Of a DNA stretch of 38,878 bases, positions 9,095 to 17,631 are shown one piece after another. The notes under the pieces were generated by a model, which worked only from the letters and a program-made list of their open reading frames with translations, did not search any database and was not told the DNA's origin. A program made the translations under genes and the position numbers. The DNA lies in the NCBI GenBank assembly GCA_945878355.1, contig CAMCTC010000040.1:1-38878 (forward strand). Reading direction: 5' to 3'. The DNA comes from Bordetella parapertussis. Its GTDB lineage: Bacteria; Pseudomonadota; Gammaproteobacteria; Burkholderiales; Burkholderiaceae_C. The stretch's first letter is position 1. The number at the start of each line of letters is the position of its first letter.

Positions 9095-9117
9095 TAGTTT
9101 TTTGTCACGATTCAAGA

Positions 9118-9146
9118 AGCATAGTGCATGAATTGGCACAAGTCAA
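9118..9146 (-). promoter_or_regulatory. Sigma-70 promoter of boxCBA
   Basis: On the minus strand TTGACT (9146-9141) is followed after 17 bases by TATGCT (9123-9118). The -10 box lies within GCATAGTGCAT (9119-9129), which resembles the other candidate BoxR sites. A repressor bound there would block RNA polymerase directly. Confidence 0.6.
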
Positions 9147-9219
9147 GCCATCACACCCGCGACACACGGGTCGACGCCTTGTTCAAAAGGCACTTTATTG
9201 CCTGTTTCGACCGGCCAGA

Positions 9220-10167
9220 TCACGCCGGCAGATGCAAGGCCTCGCGCACCAAAGTGCGCAGTGCCTGGAAGGTCGGCTCTAGCGGCGCGGCACTGGTGTC
9301 GAGCCTGAAGTCGGCTTGCGAATAGAAAGCTGCGCGCCCGGCCAGGATCTGGCGCAGGTCCTCCATCGCTTCCTTGCTCGCAGCCATGGGTCGCAAGTCG
9401 CCCTGCGCGGTAACGCGTTGCATGTGGTCTTGCGGGTTGGCCTGCAACCACAGCGTGGTGCAATGCGTGAGCAGCAGGTTGAAGGTCGCGGCATCCGACA
9501 CCATGCCGCCCGGCGTCGCGATCACTGCCTCGGGATGGATCTGGATCGCTTCTTCGAGCGCTCGACGCTCGTAGCGGCGGTAAGCGTTCTGGCCGTATAG
9601 GCTCTGGATTTCACCGATGCTGCAGCCGGCAAATTTCTCGATCTCACGGCTGAGTTCGACGAAAGCAAAGCCCAGGTCGTCGGCCAGTCGCTGGCCGAGT
9701 GTGGACTTGCCCGCGCCGCGCAAGCCGATCAGCGCGATGCGCTGGCTACGCGGCCCGGCGCCGCTCGCGCCACCCTTGCCCAGCAAGTCACCAATCGCGA
9801 TGCGCACCCGGCGCAACATGGTCTCATCGCAAGGCGTCAGCAATTCCCTCAGCAGCAACCACTCGGGCGATGCGGTGCTGACATCGCCGACCAGTTCGGC
9901 CAGGCTACATTGCAGCGCAACAGCCACCTGCTGCATGACCAGGAAGGACGCGTTGCCAATGCCGTATTCGAGGTTGGCCAGGTGACGCTCAGACACACCG
10001 GCAGCCAACGCCACGGCTTTGCGGGTCATGCCTCGCCTGGCGCGCAGGCGGCGCACACGATCGCCCAGCGCCAGCAGCGACGGGTTCTTGGGCCCGACGA
10101 GCGCTTCGGCGGCGACAACCGGCGGAGCCGGCAAGGTGGTGGTTGGTGAATACCCCGAGGAATGCAT
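9220..10167 (-). CDS. boxR: BoxR/BzdR-family regulator: XRE helix-turn-helix fused to a shikimate-kinase-like domain
   Basis: Transcriptional regulator of about 315 residues, of the BoxR/BzdR family, which represses benzoate genes and is released by benzoyl-CoA. An XRE-type helix-turn-helix (LGDRVRRLRARRGMTRKAVALAAGVSE...) is followed by a linker and a shikimate-kinase-like domain with P-loop GLRGAGKS. In this family that domain acts as effector sensor, not as a kinase. The frame is open to 10182; I chose the ATG at 10167, but both ATGs overlap the candidate operator at 10164-10175, so autoregulation is likely and the true start may lie further downstream. It is divergent from bclA and upstream of boxC. 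Confidence 0.93.
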   Translation of the reverse strand: MHSSGYSPTTTLPAPPVVAAEALVGPKNPSLLALGDRVRRLRARRGMTRKAVALAAGVSERHLANLEYGIGNASFLVMQQVAVALQCSLAELVGDVSTASPEWLLLRELLTPCDETMLRRVRIAIGDLLGKGGASGAGPRSQRIALIGLRGAGKSTLGQRLADDLGFAFVELSREIEKFAGCSIGEIQSLYGQNAYRRYERRALEEAIQIHPEAVIATPGGMVSDAATFNLLLTHCTTLWLQANPQDHMQRVTAQGDLRPMAASKEAMEDLRQILAGRAAFYSQADFRLDTSAAPLEPTFQALRTLVREALHLPA

Positions 10168-10175
10168 TATGTTGC
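10164..10175. promoter_or_regulatory. Candidate BoxR operator 2 (boxR/bclA)
   Basis: GCATTATGTTGC, the inverse of the boxC-leader site with one mismatch. It directly abuts the -35 box of bclA and overlaps the putative boxR start, so one site could control both divergent genes. Confidence 0.5.
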
Positions 10176-10204
10176 TTGACATCGCGCAGGCACGACGCTA
10201 CTGT
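10176..10204 (+). promoter_or_regulatory. Sigma-70 promoter of the bclA operon
   Basis: A perfect TTGACA (10176-10181) and TACTGT (10199-10204), separated by 17 bases. It drives bclA, leaving a leader of roughly 160 bases. Confidence 0.65.
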
Positions 10205-10369
10205 TCGATGGATTGCACAATACTTCATATTTTTGAAAGCCGCAAGCTGGCGCGACAAGCCAAGCGTGAATCGCCGGATCGGCGCGTCGCCGACGCGCCA
10301 GCCCTCACGCCGAATGCCGCCAGCCTGCCCGCGACCGACCCTAGACCCGACAGCCGGAGCCTACGCACC

Positions 10370-11983
10370 ATGACCAGCCCATCCGTGCCAGCCCCAGGCG
10401 AGCGCTTCAACTTCGCCCAGCACCTGATCGCGCGCAACACCAGGCATCCCGACAAGATCGCGTACATCGACGATGCAGGCCTGCTGCACTACGGCGAGCT
10501 CGCGCAAAGGGTTCGCGGCCTGGCCGCGGCATTGCTGGGCGCCGGCGTGCGTCGCGAGGAGCGGGTGCTGTTGCTGATGCACGACTGCAACGACTGGCCA
10601 GTGAGCTTTCTGGGCGCGCTCTACGCCGGCATCGTGCCGGTGGCCGTCAACACCTTGCTCACGGTCGACGACTACGTCTACATGCTGGCCCACAGCCGAG
10701 CCCAGGCGGTGTTGGTGTCGGCAGCGCTGTTGACCACGTTGCAGGCCGCGCTGGCGCAGGGCCCGCACGAGGTCAAGACCATCGTCGTGTCACGGCCGAC
10801 CCAAGGCTTGCCTCCCGATGAGATCGACTTCGAGGACTTTGTCAGCGCCCAGCCGCCGCTCGCGCTGCCCGCCGACACCGGCCCCGACGACCCGGGATTC
10901 TGGCTCTACTCATCGGGCTCGACCGGTCGGCCCAAGGGCGCGCTGCACAGCCATGCCAACCCCTACTGGACAGCCGAGCTCTATGGCACGCCGCTGCTGG
11001 GGCTGACCGAGTCCGACATCTGCTTTTCTGCCGCCAAACTCTTTTTCGCCTACGGCCTGGGCAATGGCTTGAGTTTTCCGCTCAGCGTCGGCGCGACCAC
11101 CGTGCTGACGGCCGAGCGGCCGACGCCCGAGGCCGTCTTCAAACGCTGGGTCGGTGACACCCCTGGACAGCGCAGCGCCGGCGGGCTACGACCGACGCTG
11201 TTCTTCGGCGCGCCCACGGGCTATGCCGGCATGCTCGCCTCAGCGGCACTGCCAGCGCGCCATGCGGTGGCGCTGCGACTGTGCTCGTCGGCCGGCGAGG
11301 CGCTGCCAGCCGACCTGGGACAGCGCTTCTCGGCCCATTTCGGGGTCGAGATCATCGACGGCATCGGCTCGACCGAAATGCTGCACATCTTCCTGTCGAA
11401 CAGCCCCAGCCGGCTGCGCTACGGCAGCACCGGTTGGCCGGTGCCAGGCTACCAAGTCGAGTTGCGCGGCGACGACGGTGCGCCGCTGGTCGAGCATCCG
11501 GACGGCTCGACCGACACCGGCGACCTCTACATCCAAGGCCCGAGCGCGGCGCTGATGTACTGGGGCAACCGCGACAAGTCGCGCGAGACCTTCCAGGGCC
11601 ATTGGACCAAGAGCGGCGACAAATACCTGCGCAACGCCGATGGCAGCTACACCTACGCCGGTCGCAGCGACGACATGCTCAAGGTCAGCGGCATCTACGT
11701 GTCGCCGTTCGAAGTCGAGTCCACGCTGGCGCAACACCCGGCGGTGCTCGAGGCCGCGGTGATCGGCGTGGCCGATGCCGAGGGTCTGACCAAGACCAAG
11801 GCCTTTGTGGTGCGCAAGGCCGGCGCCCAAGTCAGCGAGGACGAGCTCAAGACCTTCGTCAAGGACAGGTTGGCGCCGTACAAGTACCCGCGCCAGATCG
11901 AGTTCCTGGACGACTTGCCCAAGACGGCCACTGGCAAGATCCAGCGCTTCAGACTGCGAGAAAGAGAGAAGACCTCGCCGTGA
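10370..11983 (+). CDS. bclA: Benzoate-CoA ligase
   Basis: A 537-residue ANL-superfamily ligase that activates benzoate to benzoyl-CoA at the expense of ATP. The N-terminal FNFAQHLIARNTRHPDKIAYID is typical of benzoate-CoA ligases. The ATP loop YSSGSTGRPKG (180-190), SSAGEALPADL, and the terminal catalytic lysine K523 in PKTATGKIQRF are intact. The specificity-pocket motif FFAYGLGNGLSFP also fits the benzoate ligase group. The frame is open far upstream, but ATG 10370 begins the family-typical sequence. The first gene of a seven-gene operon, it overlaps the next gene by four bases (GTGA). A substituted benzoate or related acid as true substrate cannot be excluded. Confidence 0.94.
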   Translation: MTSPSVPAPGERFNFAQHLIARNTRHPDKIAYIDDAGLLHYGELAQRVRGLAAALLGAGVRREERVLLLMHDCNDWPVSFLGALYAGIVPVAVNTLLTVDDYVYMLAHSRAQAVLVSAALLTTLQAALAQGPHEVKTIVVSRPTQGLPPDEIDFEDFVSAQPPLALPADTGPDDPGFWLYSSGSTGRPKGALHSHANPYWTAELYGTPLLGLTESDICFSAAKLFFAYGLGNGLSFPLSVGATTVLTAERPTPEAVFKRWVGDTPGQRSAGGLRPTLFFGAPTGYAGMLASAALPARHAVALRLCSSAGEALPADLGQRFSAHFGVEIIDGIGSTEMLHIFLSNSPSRLRYGSTGWPVPGYQVELRGDDGAPLVEHPDGSTDTGDLYIQGPSAALMYWGNRDKSRETFQGHWTKSGDKYLRNADGSYTYAGRSDDMLKVSGIYVSPFEVESTLAQHPAVLEAAVIGVADAEGLTKTKAFVVRKAGAQVSEDELKTFVKDRLAPYKYPRQIEFLDDLPKTATGKIQRFRLREREKTSP

Positions 11984-12783
11984 CGGTCGAATTCGTCGAC
12001 ATCGATTGGGCCGGCCGGCCGGTGCGCATCGAGCATGCCTGGGTCGGGTCTGACGACGCCAACCGGCCGCTGATCGTGTTTCTGCACGAGGGTCTGGGCT
12101 CGCTGGCGATGTGGCGCGATTTTCCGCAGCGGCTTTGCGACGCTGTCGGCTGCCGGGGACTGGTGTATTCGCGGCCCGGCTACGGCCGATCGACGCCACG
12201 CGCTGCCAGCGAGCGCTGGGCCCCGGACTTCATGCACCGGCAGGCCTGTCAGGTGCTGCCAGCGTTGCTGACAACACTGGGCGTAGACACTGACAAGCCC
12301 TGGCTGTTCGGCCACAGCGACGGCGGCTCGATCGCGCTGCTGCATGCCGCGAACTTCCCGCAGCAGCTGGCCGGCGCGATCGTGCTGGCCCCGCATGTGA
12401 TGGTCGAGGACCTCACGCTCGCGAGCATCGCCAAGGTCCGACAAACCTACCTCGAGACCGACCTGCGCGACAAGCTCGCTCGCCACCACGACGACCCCGA
12501 TTCAGCCTTTTGGGGCTGGAACGACATCTGGCTCGATGCGGCGTTCCGCGACTGGAACCTCGAGGCCGAAATCGCTGCGATCACCTGCCCGCTGCTGGCG
12601 GTGCAGGGCCTGGACGACGAGTACGGCAGCCTCGAGCAGATCGAACGCATCGTCAGTTGCGTGAAGCGGTCAGAATCGCTGACCTTGGCCGACTGCGGCC
12701 ACTCGCCCCATCGCGACCAGCCCGAAGCGCTGATCAAAGCTTGCACCGATTTCATCCAACGACATCCAGGAGACACAAGATGA
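11980..12783 (+). CDS. Alpha/beta hydrolase of the benzoate operon
   Basis: A 267-residue alpha/beta hydrolase, GTG start overlapping the bclA stop. The catalytic triad is readable: S113 in GHSDGGS, D212 or D213 in QGLDDEYG and H241 in CGHSPHRDQPE. The oxyanion region is FLHEGLGSLAMWRDFP. It is encoded between the ligase and the importer with overlaps on both sides, so it belongs to the pathway. It could hydrolyse an aromatic ester or a CoA thioester so that CoA is not trapped by dead-end products; this role is inferred. No signal peptide, so it is cytoplasmic. Confidence 0.85.
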   Translation: MTVEFVDIDWAGRPVRIEHAWVGSDDANRPLIVFLHEGLGSLAMWRDFPQRLCDAVGCRGLVYSRPGYGRSTPRAASERWAPDFMHRQACQVLPALLTTLGVDTDKPWLFGHSDGGSIALLHAANFPQQLAGAIVLAPHVMVEDLTLASIAKVRQTYLETDLRDKLARHHDDPDSAFWGWNDIWLDAAFRDWNLEAEIAAITCPLLAVQGLDDEYGSLEQIERIVSCVKRSESLTLADCGHSPHRDQPEALIKACTDFIQRHPGDTR

Positions 12784-13955
12784 CAACAACCCGCCGCCAC
12801 CAACTCGCCGCCGCGCTGGCGCTGACCGCCATGGCGCTGCCGTTCGCCGCGCAGACGCAGACCGCGCCCAAGCTCAAGGTCGGCCTGATGCTGCCCTATA
12901 CCGGCACCTTCGCGGCGCTGGGCAATGCGATCGAGAATGGCTTTCGGCTGCAGATCGCTGAGACCGGCGGCAAGGTCGCCGGCCGCGAGGTCGAATTCTT
13001 CAAAGTCGACGACGAGAGCGATCCGAGCAAGGCCACCGACAACGTCAACAAGCTGGTCAAGCGCGACGCCGTCGATGTGCTGGTCGGCACGGTGCATTCG
13101 GGCGTCGCGATGGCAATGGCCAAGGTCGCCAAGGACAGCGGCACGCTGCTGATCGTTCCCAACGCCGGCGCCGACGCGGTGACCGGCGCGATGTGCGCGC
13201 CCAACATCTTCCGCTCGAGCTTCAGCAACTGGCAGCCGGGTTACGCGATGGGCGAGGTGGTGGCCAAGAAAGGCCACAAGAAGGTCGTCACGATCACCTG
13301 GAAATACGCTGCGGGCGACGAATCGGTCAAAGGCTTCAAGGAAGCCTTCGAAAAAGGCGGTGGTGCGGTCGTCAAAGAACTCAGCCTGCCCTTCCCGAAC
13401 GTCGAGTTCCAGGCCTTGCTGACCGAAATCGCAGCGACCAAGCCCGATGCGGTCTACACCTTTTTTGCCGGTGGCGGCGCGGTCAAGTTCGTCAAGGACT
13501 ACGCCGGTGCGGGCCTGAAAAAGAGCATCCCGCTGTACGGCGCCGGCTTCCTCACCGACGGCACGCTCGAGGCCCAGGGCGACGCGGCTGACGGTCTGTT
13601 CACCACGCTGCACTACGCCGACAGCCTCGGGACGCCGCGCGACAACGCTTTCCGACTGGCCTATGCCAAGGCATACAAGCTGCAGCCCGACGTCTACGCG
13701 GTGCAGGGCTATGACGCGGCGCAGATGCTGGCGATCGGGCTGAACGCCGTCAAGGGCGATGTCAGCAAGAAAGTCGAGATCGCCGCCGCACTGCAGAAAG
13801 CCAAGATCGACAGCCCGCGTGGCCCGTTCAGCCTGTCGAAGGCGCACAACCCGGTGCAGGACATCTACCTGCGCCAGGTCGTGGGCAAGGAGAACAAGCT
13901 GGTCGGTGTGGCCAGCAAGTCCCTCGCCGACCCAGCGCGCGGCTGCAGGATGTAA
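12780..13955 (+). CDS. ABC transporter substrate-binding protein, probably for benzoate or related aromatic acid
   Basis: A 391-residue periplasmic binding protein of the LivK/type I class. A signal peptide covers about residues 1-27 (arginines at 5-6, then AAALALTAMALPFAAQTQT). The mature protein begins with LKVGLMLPYTGTFAALGNAIENGF, typical of the aromatic-acid subgroup of Liv-type proteins. It overlaps the hydrolase stop (ATGA), with GGAG at 12769-12772 as ribosome binding site. The ligand is inferred from the operon. Confidence 0.92.
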   Translation: MTTTRRHQLAAALALTAMALPFAAQTQTAPKLKVGLMLPYTGTFAALGNAIENGFRLQIAETGGKVAGREVEFFKVDDESDPSKATDNVNKLVKRDAVDVLVGTVHSGVAMAMAKVAKDSGTLLIVPNAGADAVTGAMCAPNIFRSSFSNWQPGYAMGEVVAKKGHKKVVTITWKYAAGDESVKGFKEAFEKGGGAVVKELSLPFPNVEFQALLTEIAATKPDAVYTFFAGGGAVKFVKDYAGAGLKKSIPLYGAGFLTDGTLEAQGDAADGLFTTLHYADSLGTPRDNAFRLAYAKAYKLQPDVYAVQGYDAAQMLAIGLNAVKGDVSKKVEIAAALQKAKIDSPRGPFSLSKAHNPVQDIYLRQVVGKENKLVGVASKSLADPARGCRM

Positions 13956-13982
13956 CCCACCCACCCCCTACGCGCTTCGCGC

Positions 13983-14035
13983 GCCCCCTCAAGGGGGCAC
14001 CGCCAGTGGACCGGCAGAGCCGGCTCCACGGCGGT
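13983..14035 (+). repeat. Two adjacent strong hairpins between binding-protein and permease genes
   Basis: Hairpin 1 is GCCCCC-TCAA-GGGGGC (13983-13998). Hairpin 2 (13999-14035) pairs ACCGCC with GGCGGT, GTGGA with TCCAC and CCGGC with GCCGG around an AGA loop, 16 pairs interrupted by a single A/C mismatch. No T-tract follows, so these are not ordinary terminators. Such intercistronic structures are known to stabilise the upstream binding-protein mRNA and lower expression of the permease genes; that is the likely role here. Confidence 0.7.
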
Positions 14036-14061
14036 CGCTTGACAGCCCACGCTTCTGACCG

Positions 14062-14943
14062 ATGGACCTCGCCACCTTCCTGATCCAATGCCTGAACTCG
14101 CTGCAGTACGGGCTGCTGCTGTTCCTGGTGGCGTCGGGGTTGACGCTGATCTTCGGCATCATGGGCGTGATCAACCTGGCGCACGGCAGCTTCTACATGA
14201 TTGGCGCCTACATGGCCTTCGCGCTGGCGCCGGTCGTTGGATCGACCTTCGGCGGCGGTTTCTTTGCGACGCTGGGGGTGGGCGTGGTGCTGGCGGTGAT
14301 GCTGGGCTATGTGCTGGAGTGGGCTTTCTTCAGCTTCCTCTACGAGCGTGAGCATCTGCAGCAGGTGCTGATGACCTATGGCTTGATCCTGGTGTTCGAA
14401 GAGTTGCGCAGCCTGATGGTCGGCGACGACGTTCACGGCGTGGCGCCGCCGCCCTTGCTGGCCGGCACGATCGCGCTGGGCGAGATGATGACTTACCCGG
14501 TTTACCGGCTGTTCATCTCGGGCGTTTGCCTGGCGTTGGCACTGGGCATGTACTGGGTCTTCACCCGCACCCGGCTGGGCATGATGATCCGGGCCGGCAG
14601 CAGCAACCGCGAGATGGTGCAGTCGCTGGGCGTGGACGTCAAGTTCCTGTACCGCTTGGTGTTCGCCGCCGGTCTGGGGCTGGCGGTGTTCGCAGGCATG
14701 GTCGCCGCACCAGTGTCGTCGGTCTACCCCGGCATGGGCAACCAGGTGCTGATCATCTGCTTCGTCGTCGTCGTGATCGGCGGCATCGGCTCGATCCGCG
14801 GCGCGCTGCTGGCCTCGCTGCTGATCGGCGTCGTCGACACCTTCGGCAAGGTGGTCTTTCCGCAGGCCGCGGGCGTGCTGATCTATGTGCTGATGGCGCT
14901 GATCCTGCTCTGGAAGCCCAAAGGCTTGTTCGCCGCCGGATGA
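14062..14943 (+). CDS. ABC transporter permease, LivH type
   Basis: A 293-residue inner-membrane permease with about eight hydrophobic segments. It starts FLIQCLNSLQYGLLLFLVASGLTLIFGIMGVINLAHG, the characteristic LivH sequence, and has the EAA-like cytoplasmic loop GMMIRAGSSNREMVQSLGVDV. It forms the translocation channel with the LivM-type subunit encoded four bases downstream. The 106-base gap before it holds two stable hairpins. Confidence 0.93.
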   Translation: MDLATFLIQCLNSLQYGLLLFLVASGLTLIFGIMGVINLAHGSFYMIGAYMAFALAPVVGSTFGGGFFATLGVGVVLAVMLGYVLEWAFFSFLYEREHLQQVLMTYGLILVFEELRSLMVGDDVHGVAPPPLLAGTIALGEMMTYPVYRLFISGVCLALALGMYWVFTRTRLGMMIRAGSSNREMVQSLGVDVKFLYRLVFAAGLGLAVFAGMVAAPVSSVYPGMGNQVLIICFVVVVIGGIGSIRGALLASLLIGVVDTFGKVVFPQAAGVLIYVLMALILLWKPKGLFAAG

Positions 14944-14947
14944 CGCG

Positions 14948-15964
14948 ATGACCGACAACCCCCGCTCCCGAATCGTCTTCGTCGCGCTGTGCGGCTTGGC
15001 GCTGGCCGCCTACCCGCTGGGTGCCGGCGCATTCGGACTGGACCTGACGACCAAGATCATGATCTACGCGATCTTCGCGCTGAGCCTGGAGCTGCTGGTC
15101 GGCGCGACCGGCCTGGTGTGCTTCGGTCACGCGGCTTTTTTCGGTATCGGCGCCTACGCGGCCGTGCTGCTGTCGCCCGGCAGCGATGCCGCCTCGCTGC
15201 TGTGGCTGCTGCCGGCCGCGGTGCTGGCGGCTGCCGCCTGGGCGCTGGTGATGGGCGCGCTGTCGCTGCGCACGCAGGGCGTGTACTTCATCATGGTCAC
15301 GCTGGCATTTGCACAGATGGCTTACTACATCGCGCACGACACACCGCTGGGCGGCGGCAGCGACGGCATCTACCTGTCGACCAAGCCGGTGCTGGTGATC
15401 GCAGGCCTGCGCTTGATCGACCTGGACCAGGCCTTGCCGATCTACTACTTCACACTGGCCTGTCTGGTGGCGGTGTTCGGCTTTCTGGCGCTGCTGCTGC
15501 GCAGCCGATTCGGCCGTGCGCTCGCCGGCATCAAGGCCAACGAGCAGCGCATGCGTGCCACAGGCTTTTCAACCTACCCGTACAAGCTGGTGGCCTTTGT
15601 GATCTCGGGCGGTATCGCCGGACTCGCGGGTTTTCTGTTCGGCGTCAAGGACGGCTTCGTCAACCCCGAACTGATGAGCTGGCACCTGTCGGGGTCGGTG
15701 CTGATCATGATCATCCTCGGCGGCCTGGGTCATCTGCGCGGTGCGCTGGTCGGCGCTTTCGCGTTCGCATTGCTGCAGGAGTTCTTCAAGTCCGAGCTGA
15801 TCTTCGGCAGCTTCGCCAAACATTGGACGCTGGGCCTGGGACTGACGATCATCGCCAGCGTGGCGCTGCTGCCGCGCGGGCTCGTCGGCTTGCCTGCGCA
15901 GTGGCGCGAGCGGGGCCGGCACGCGGCGGCTGTCGTCGAGGCCAGCCGGGCGGCGAAGCGATGA
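14948..15964 (+). CDS. ABC transporter permease, LivM type
   Basis: A 338-residue inner-membrane permease. It has multiple hydrophobic segments and the LivM-typical LSLELLVGATGLVCFGHAAFFGIGAYAA and LLLRSRFGRALAGIKANEQRMRATGFSTYPYKL loop, with GGLGHLRGALVGAF near the end. Its stop overlaps the start of the ATPase gene by four bases (ATGA). It pairs with the LivH-type subunit. Confidence 0.93.
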   Translation: MTDNPRSRIVFVALCGLALAAYPLGAGAFGLDLTTKIMIYAIFALSLELLVGATGLVCFGHAAFFGIGAYAAVLLSPGSDAASLLWLLPAAVLAAAAWALVMGALSLRTQGVYFIMVTLAFAQMAYYIAHDTPLGGGSDGIYLSTKPVLVIAGLRLIDLDQALPIYYFTLACLVAVFGFLALLLRSRFGRALAGIKANEQRMRATGFSTYPYKLVAFVISGGIAGLAGFLFGVKDGFVNPELMSWHLSGSVLIMIILGGLGHLRGALVGAFAFALLQEFFKSELIFGSFAKHWTLGLGLTIIASVALLPRGLVGLPAQWRERGRHAAAVVEASRAAKR

Positions 15965-16710
15965 GCGCTGAGGTACTGCTGCGCGGCATCGACATCACCC
16001 GGCGCTGGGGCGGCTTGATCGCGGTCGACCAGGTGTCGATCGCGCTGACGCGCGGCGAGGTCCACGCGGTGATCGGCACCAACGGCGCCGGTAAATCGAC
16101 GCTGATCAACATCCTGTCAGGTGAGACGCCGCCTTCAGCCGGTCGGGTCGAACTGCTGGGCCAGGACGTCACCGCTTGGTCACAGCCCCGACGCGCCCGC
16201 GCCGGGCTGGGCCGCAGCTACCAGCGCAACACCATTTACCCCGGCTTCACGGTGTTCGAGAACTGCCGCCTGGCCGCCCAGGCCCGCCACCAGCAGCCCT
16301 GGGCTTGGTGGCAGAGCGCCCAGGATTGCGAAGCCAGCCGGGCCGCCGCCCATGGCAGCGCCCAGCGCGCCGGCCTGGGCGATGTGCTCGACAGGGTCGC
16401 CGGCACGTTGTCGCATGGCCAGAAGCGCCAGCTCGAGATCGCGATGTGCCTGGCCACCGCACCGCAGGTGCTGCTGCTCGACGAACCGCTGGCCGGGATG
16501 GGCGCCGAAGAGACCGAACGCATGCTTGCGCTGCTGGCCGAACTGAAGGCCGGTCATGCCACGCTGTTGGTCGAACACGACATGGACGCGGTGTTCCGGA
16601 TCGCCGACCTGATCACCGTGATGGTCAATGGCACGGTGATCGCCACCGGTACGCCCGACGTCGTTCGCAACAGTGCCGAGGTGCAAATCGCCTACCTGGG
16701 GCAGCAGTGA
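15961..16710 (+). CDS. ABC transporter ATP-binding protein, LivG type
   Basis: A 249-residue ATPase. Walker A GTNGAGKST (39-47), signature LSHGQKRQLEIA (150-161) and Walker B LLLDEP with D174/E175 are intact. The H-loop is in LLVEHDMDAV. It energises import together with the LivF-type subunit encoded one base after its stop codon. Length is typical for LivG. Confidence 0.94.
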   Translation: MSAEVLLRGIDITRRWGGLIAVDQVSIALTRGEVHAVIGTNGAGKSTLINILSGETPPSAGRVELLGQDVTAWSQPRRARAGLGRSYQRNTIYPGFTVFENCRLAAQARHQQPWAWWQSAQDCEASRAAAHGSAQRAGLGDVLDRVAGTLSHGQKRQLEIAMCLATAPQVLLLDEPLAGMGAEETERMLALLAELKAGHATLLVEHDMDAVFRIADLITVMVNGTVIATGTPDVVRNSAEVQIAYLGQQ

Positions 16711-16711
16711 A

Positions 16712-17440
16712 ATGAAACCCAACGAACCAGGCCATGACCTGATCCTCGAAGCCCAGGGACTGAATGCCTGGTATGGCTCCAGCCATGTGCTGCACGGCAT
16801 CGACCTGGGCCTCGCGCGCGGCCAGACCCTGGGTTTGCTGGGACGCAATGGCATGGGCAAGAGCACCTTGATCCGCACGATGCTCGGCCATGTGACACAG
16901 CGCAGCGGCCGCATCGCGCTGTTTGGCCAGGACTGCTCGCAGGCCAAGCCGCACGAGGTCGCGCGGCTCGGCGTGGCGTATGTGCCAGAGGGCCGCGGCG
17001 TGTTCCCCAACCTCAGCGTTCGCGAAAACCTGGTGATGGCCGCTCGGCCCGGCCGCAACGGCCAGCGCGACTGGTCGTACAAGCGTGTGCTCGACACCTT
17101 CCCTCGGCTGGCCGAGCGCCTGGGCCATCTGGGCGCGCAGCTCTCGGGTGGCGAGCAGCAGATGCTGGCGATAGGCCGAGCGTTGATGACCCATCCCGAC
17201 CTGATCATCCTGGACGAGGCCACCGAAGGCCTGGCGCCGCTGATCGTGGCCGAGATCTGGCGCGTGATCGGCGAGATCCGAGCCAGCGGCATCGCCACGC
17301 TGATCGTCGACCGCGACTACCGCCGCGTGCTGGCGCGTGCCGACCGGGCGCTGGTGCTGCAAAAAGGCCAGGTCGTGCTGGCGGGCAGCGCCGAAGAAGT
17401 GGCTGGCAGCGCCGCATTGGCAGGTTTTCTCGGTGTCTGA
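16712..17440 (+). CDS. ABC transporter ATP-binding protein, LivF type, with altered switch loop
   Basis: A 242-residue ATPase, last gene of the bclA operon. Walker A GRNGMGKS (44-51), signature LSGGEQQMLAIGRAL and Walker B IILDEA (D168, E169) are intact. After Walker B, LivF proteins usually have LVEQN; here the segment reads LIVDRDYRRVL (D200, R201, D202), an unusual replacement in the switch region. The partner LivG subunit has a normal H-loop, so the transporter could still work asymmetrically. Confidence 0.92.
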   Translation: MKPNEPGHDLILEAQGLNAWYGSSHVLHGIDLGLARGQTLGLLGRNGMGKSTLIRTMLGHVTQRSGRIALFGQDCSQAKPHEVARLGVAYVPEGRGVFPNLSVRENLVMAARPGRNGQRDWSYKRVLDTFPRLAERLGHLGAQLSGGEQQMLAIGRALMTHPDLIILDEATEGLAPLIVAEIWRVIGEIRASGIATLIVDRDYRRVLARADRALVLQKGQVVLAGSAEEVAGSAALAGFLGV

Positions 17441-17454
17441 GGCGCCCCAAGGCT

Positions 17455-17499
17455 CCCCGTGGGGATCAAGCAAAGTGGCAAAGCCACATTTGCTTGAGA
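17455..17499 (+). repeat. Mosaic intergenic repeat, hairpin module, copy 1
   Basis: Forty-five bases identical to 17531-17575. It opens with CCCCGTGGGG and continues as a long hairpin: TCAAGCAAA pairs with TTTGCTTGA and GTGGC with GCCAC around a short loop, with one unpaired A. Located right after the transporter operon, where it may also act as a transcription barrier. Confidence 0.8.
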
Positions 17500-17575
17500 T
17501 GCGCCCCAAGGCCGGCCGAAGCCGGCCGCCCCCCGTGGGGATCAAGCAAAGTGGCAAAGCCACATTTGCTTGAGA
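17500..17575 (+). repeat. Mosaic intergenic repeat, complete copy 2
   Basis: Module A (about 17500-17530) contains the hairpin GGCCGGC-CGAA-GCCGGCC. Module B (17531-17575) is the 45-base hairpin unit identical to copy 1. The same A-B arrangement recurs at 24546-24620. Confidence 0.8.
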
Positions 17576-17631
17576 GGCCCAAGCGTGGCGTCTACCATCA
17601 GCGCAAGCACAAAGCTGCTCGAGGAGACGAG

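Noticed and set aside
13983..13998. Rho-independent terminator after the binding-protein gene
   Set aside because: Strong hairpin but no T-tract, and it lies inside an operon whose other genes are needed together.
17441..17631. Small frames with MALPLCL- or SSKVAKPHLLE-like peptides
   Set aside because: They are translations of the intergenic repeat and recur wherever it occurs.
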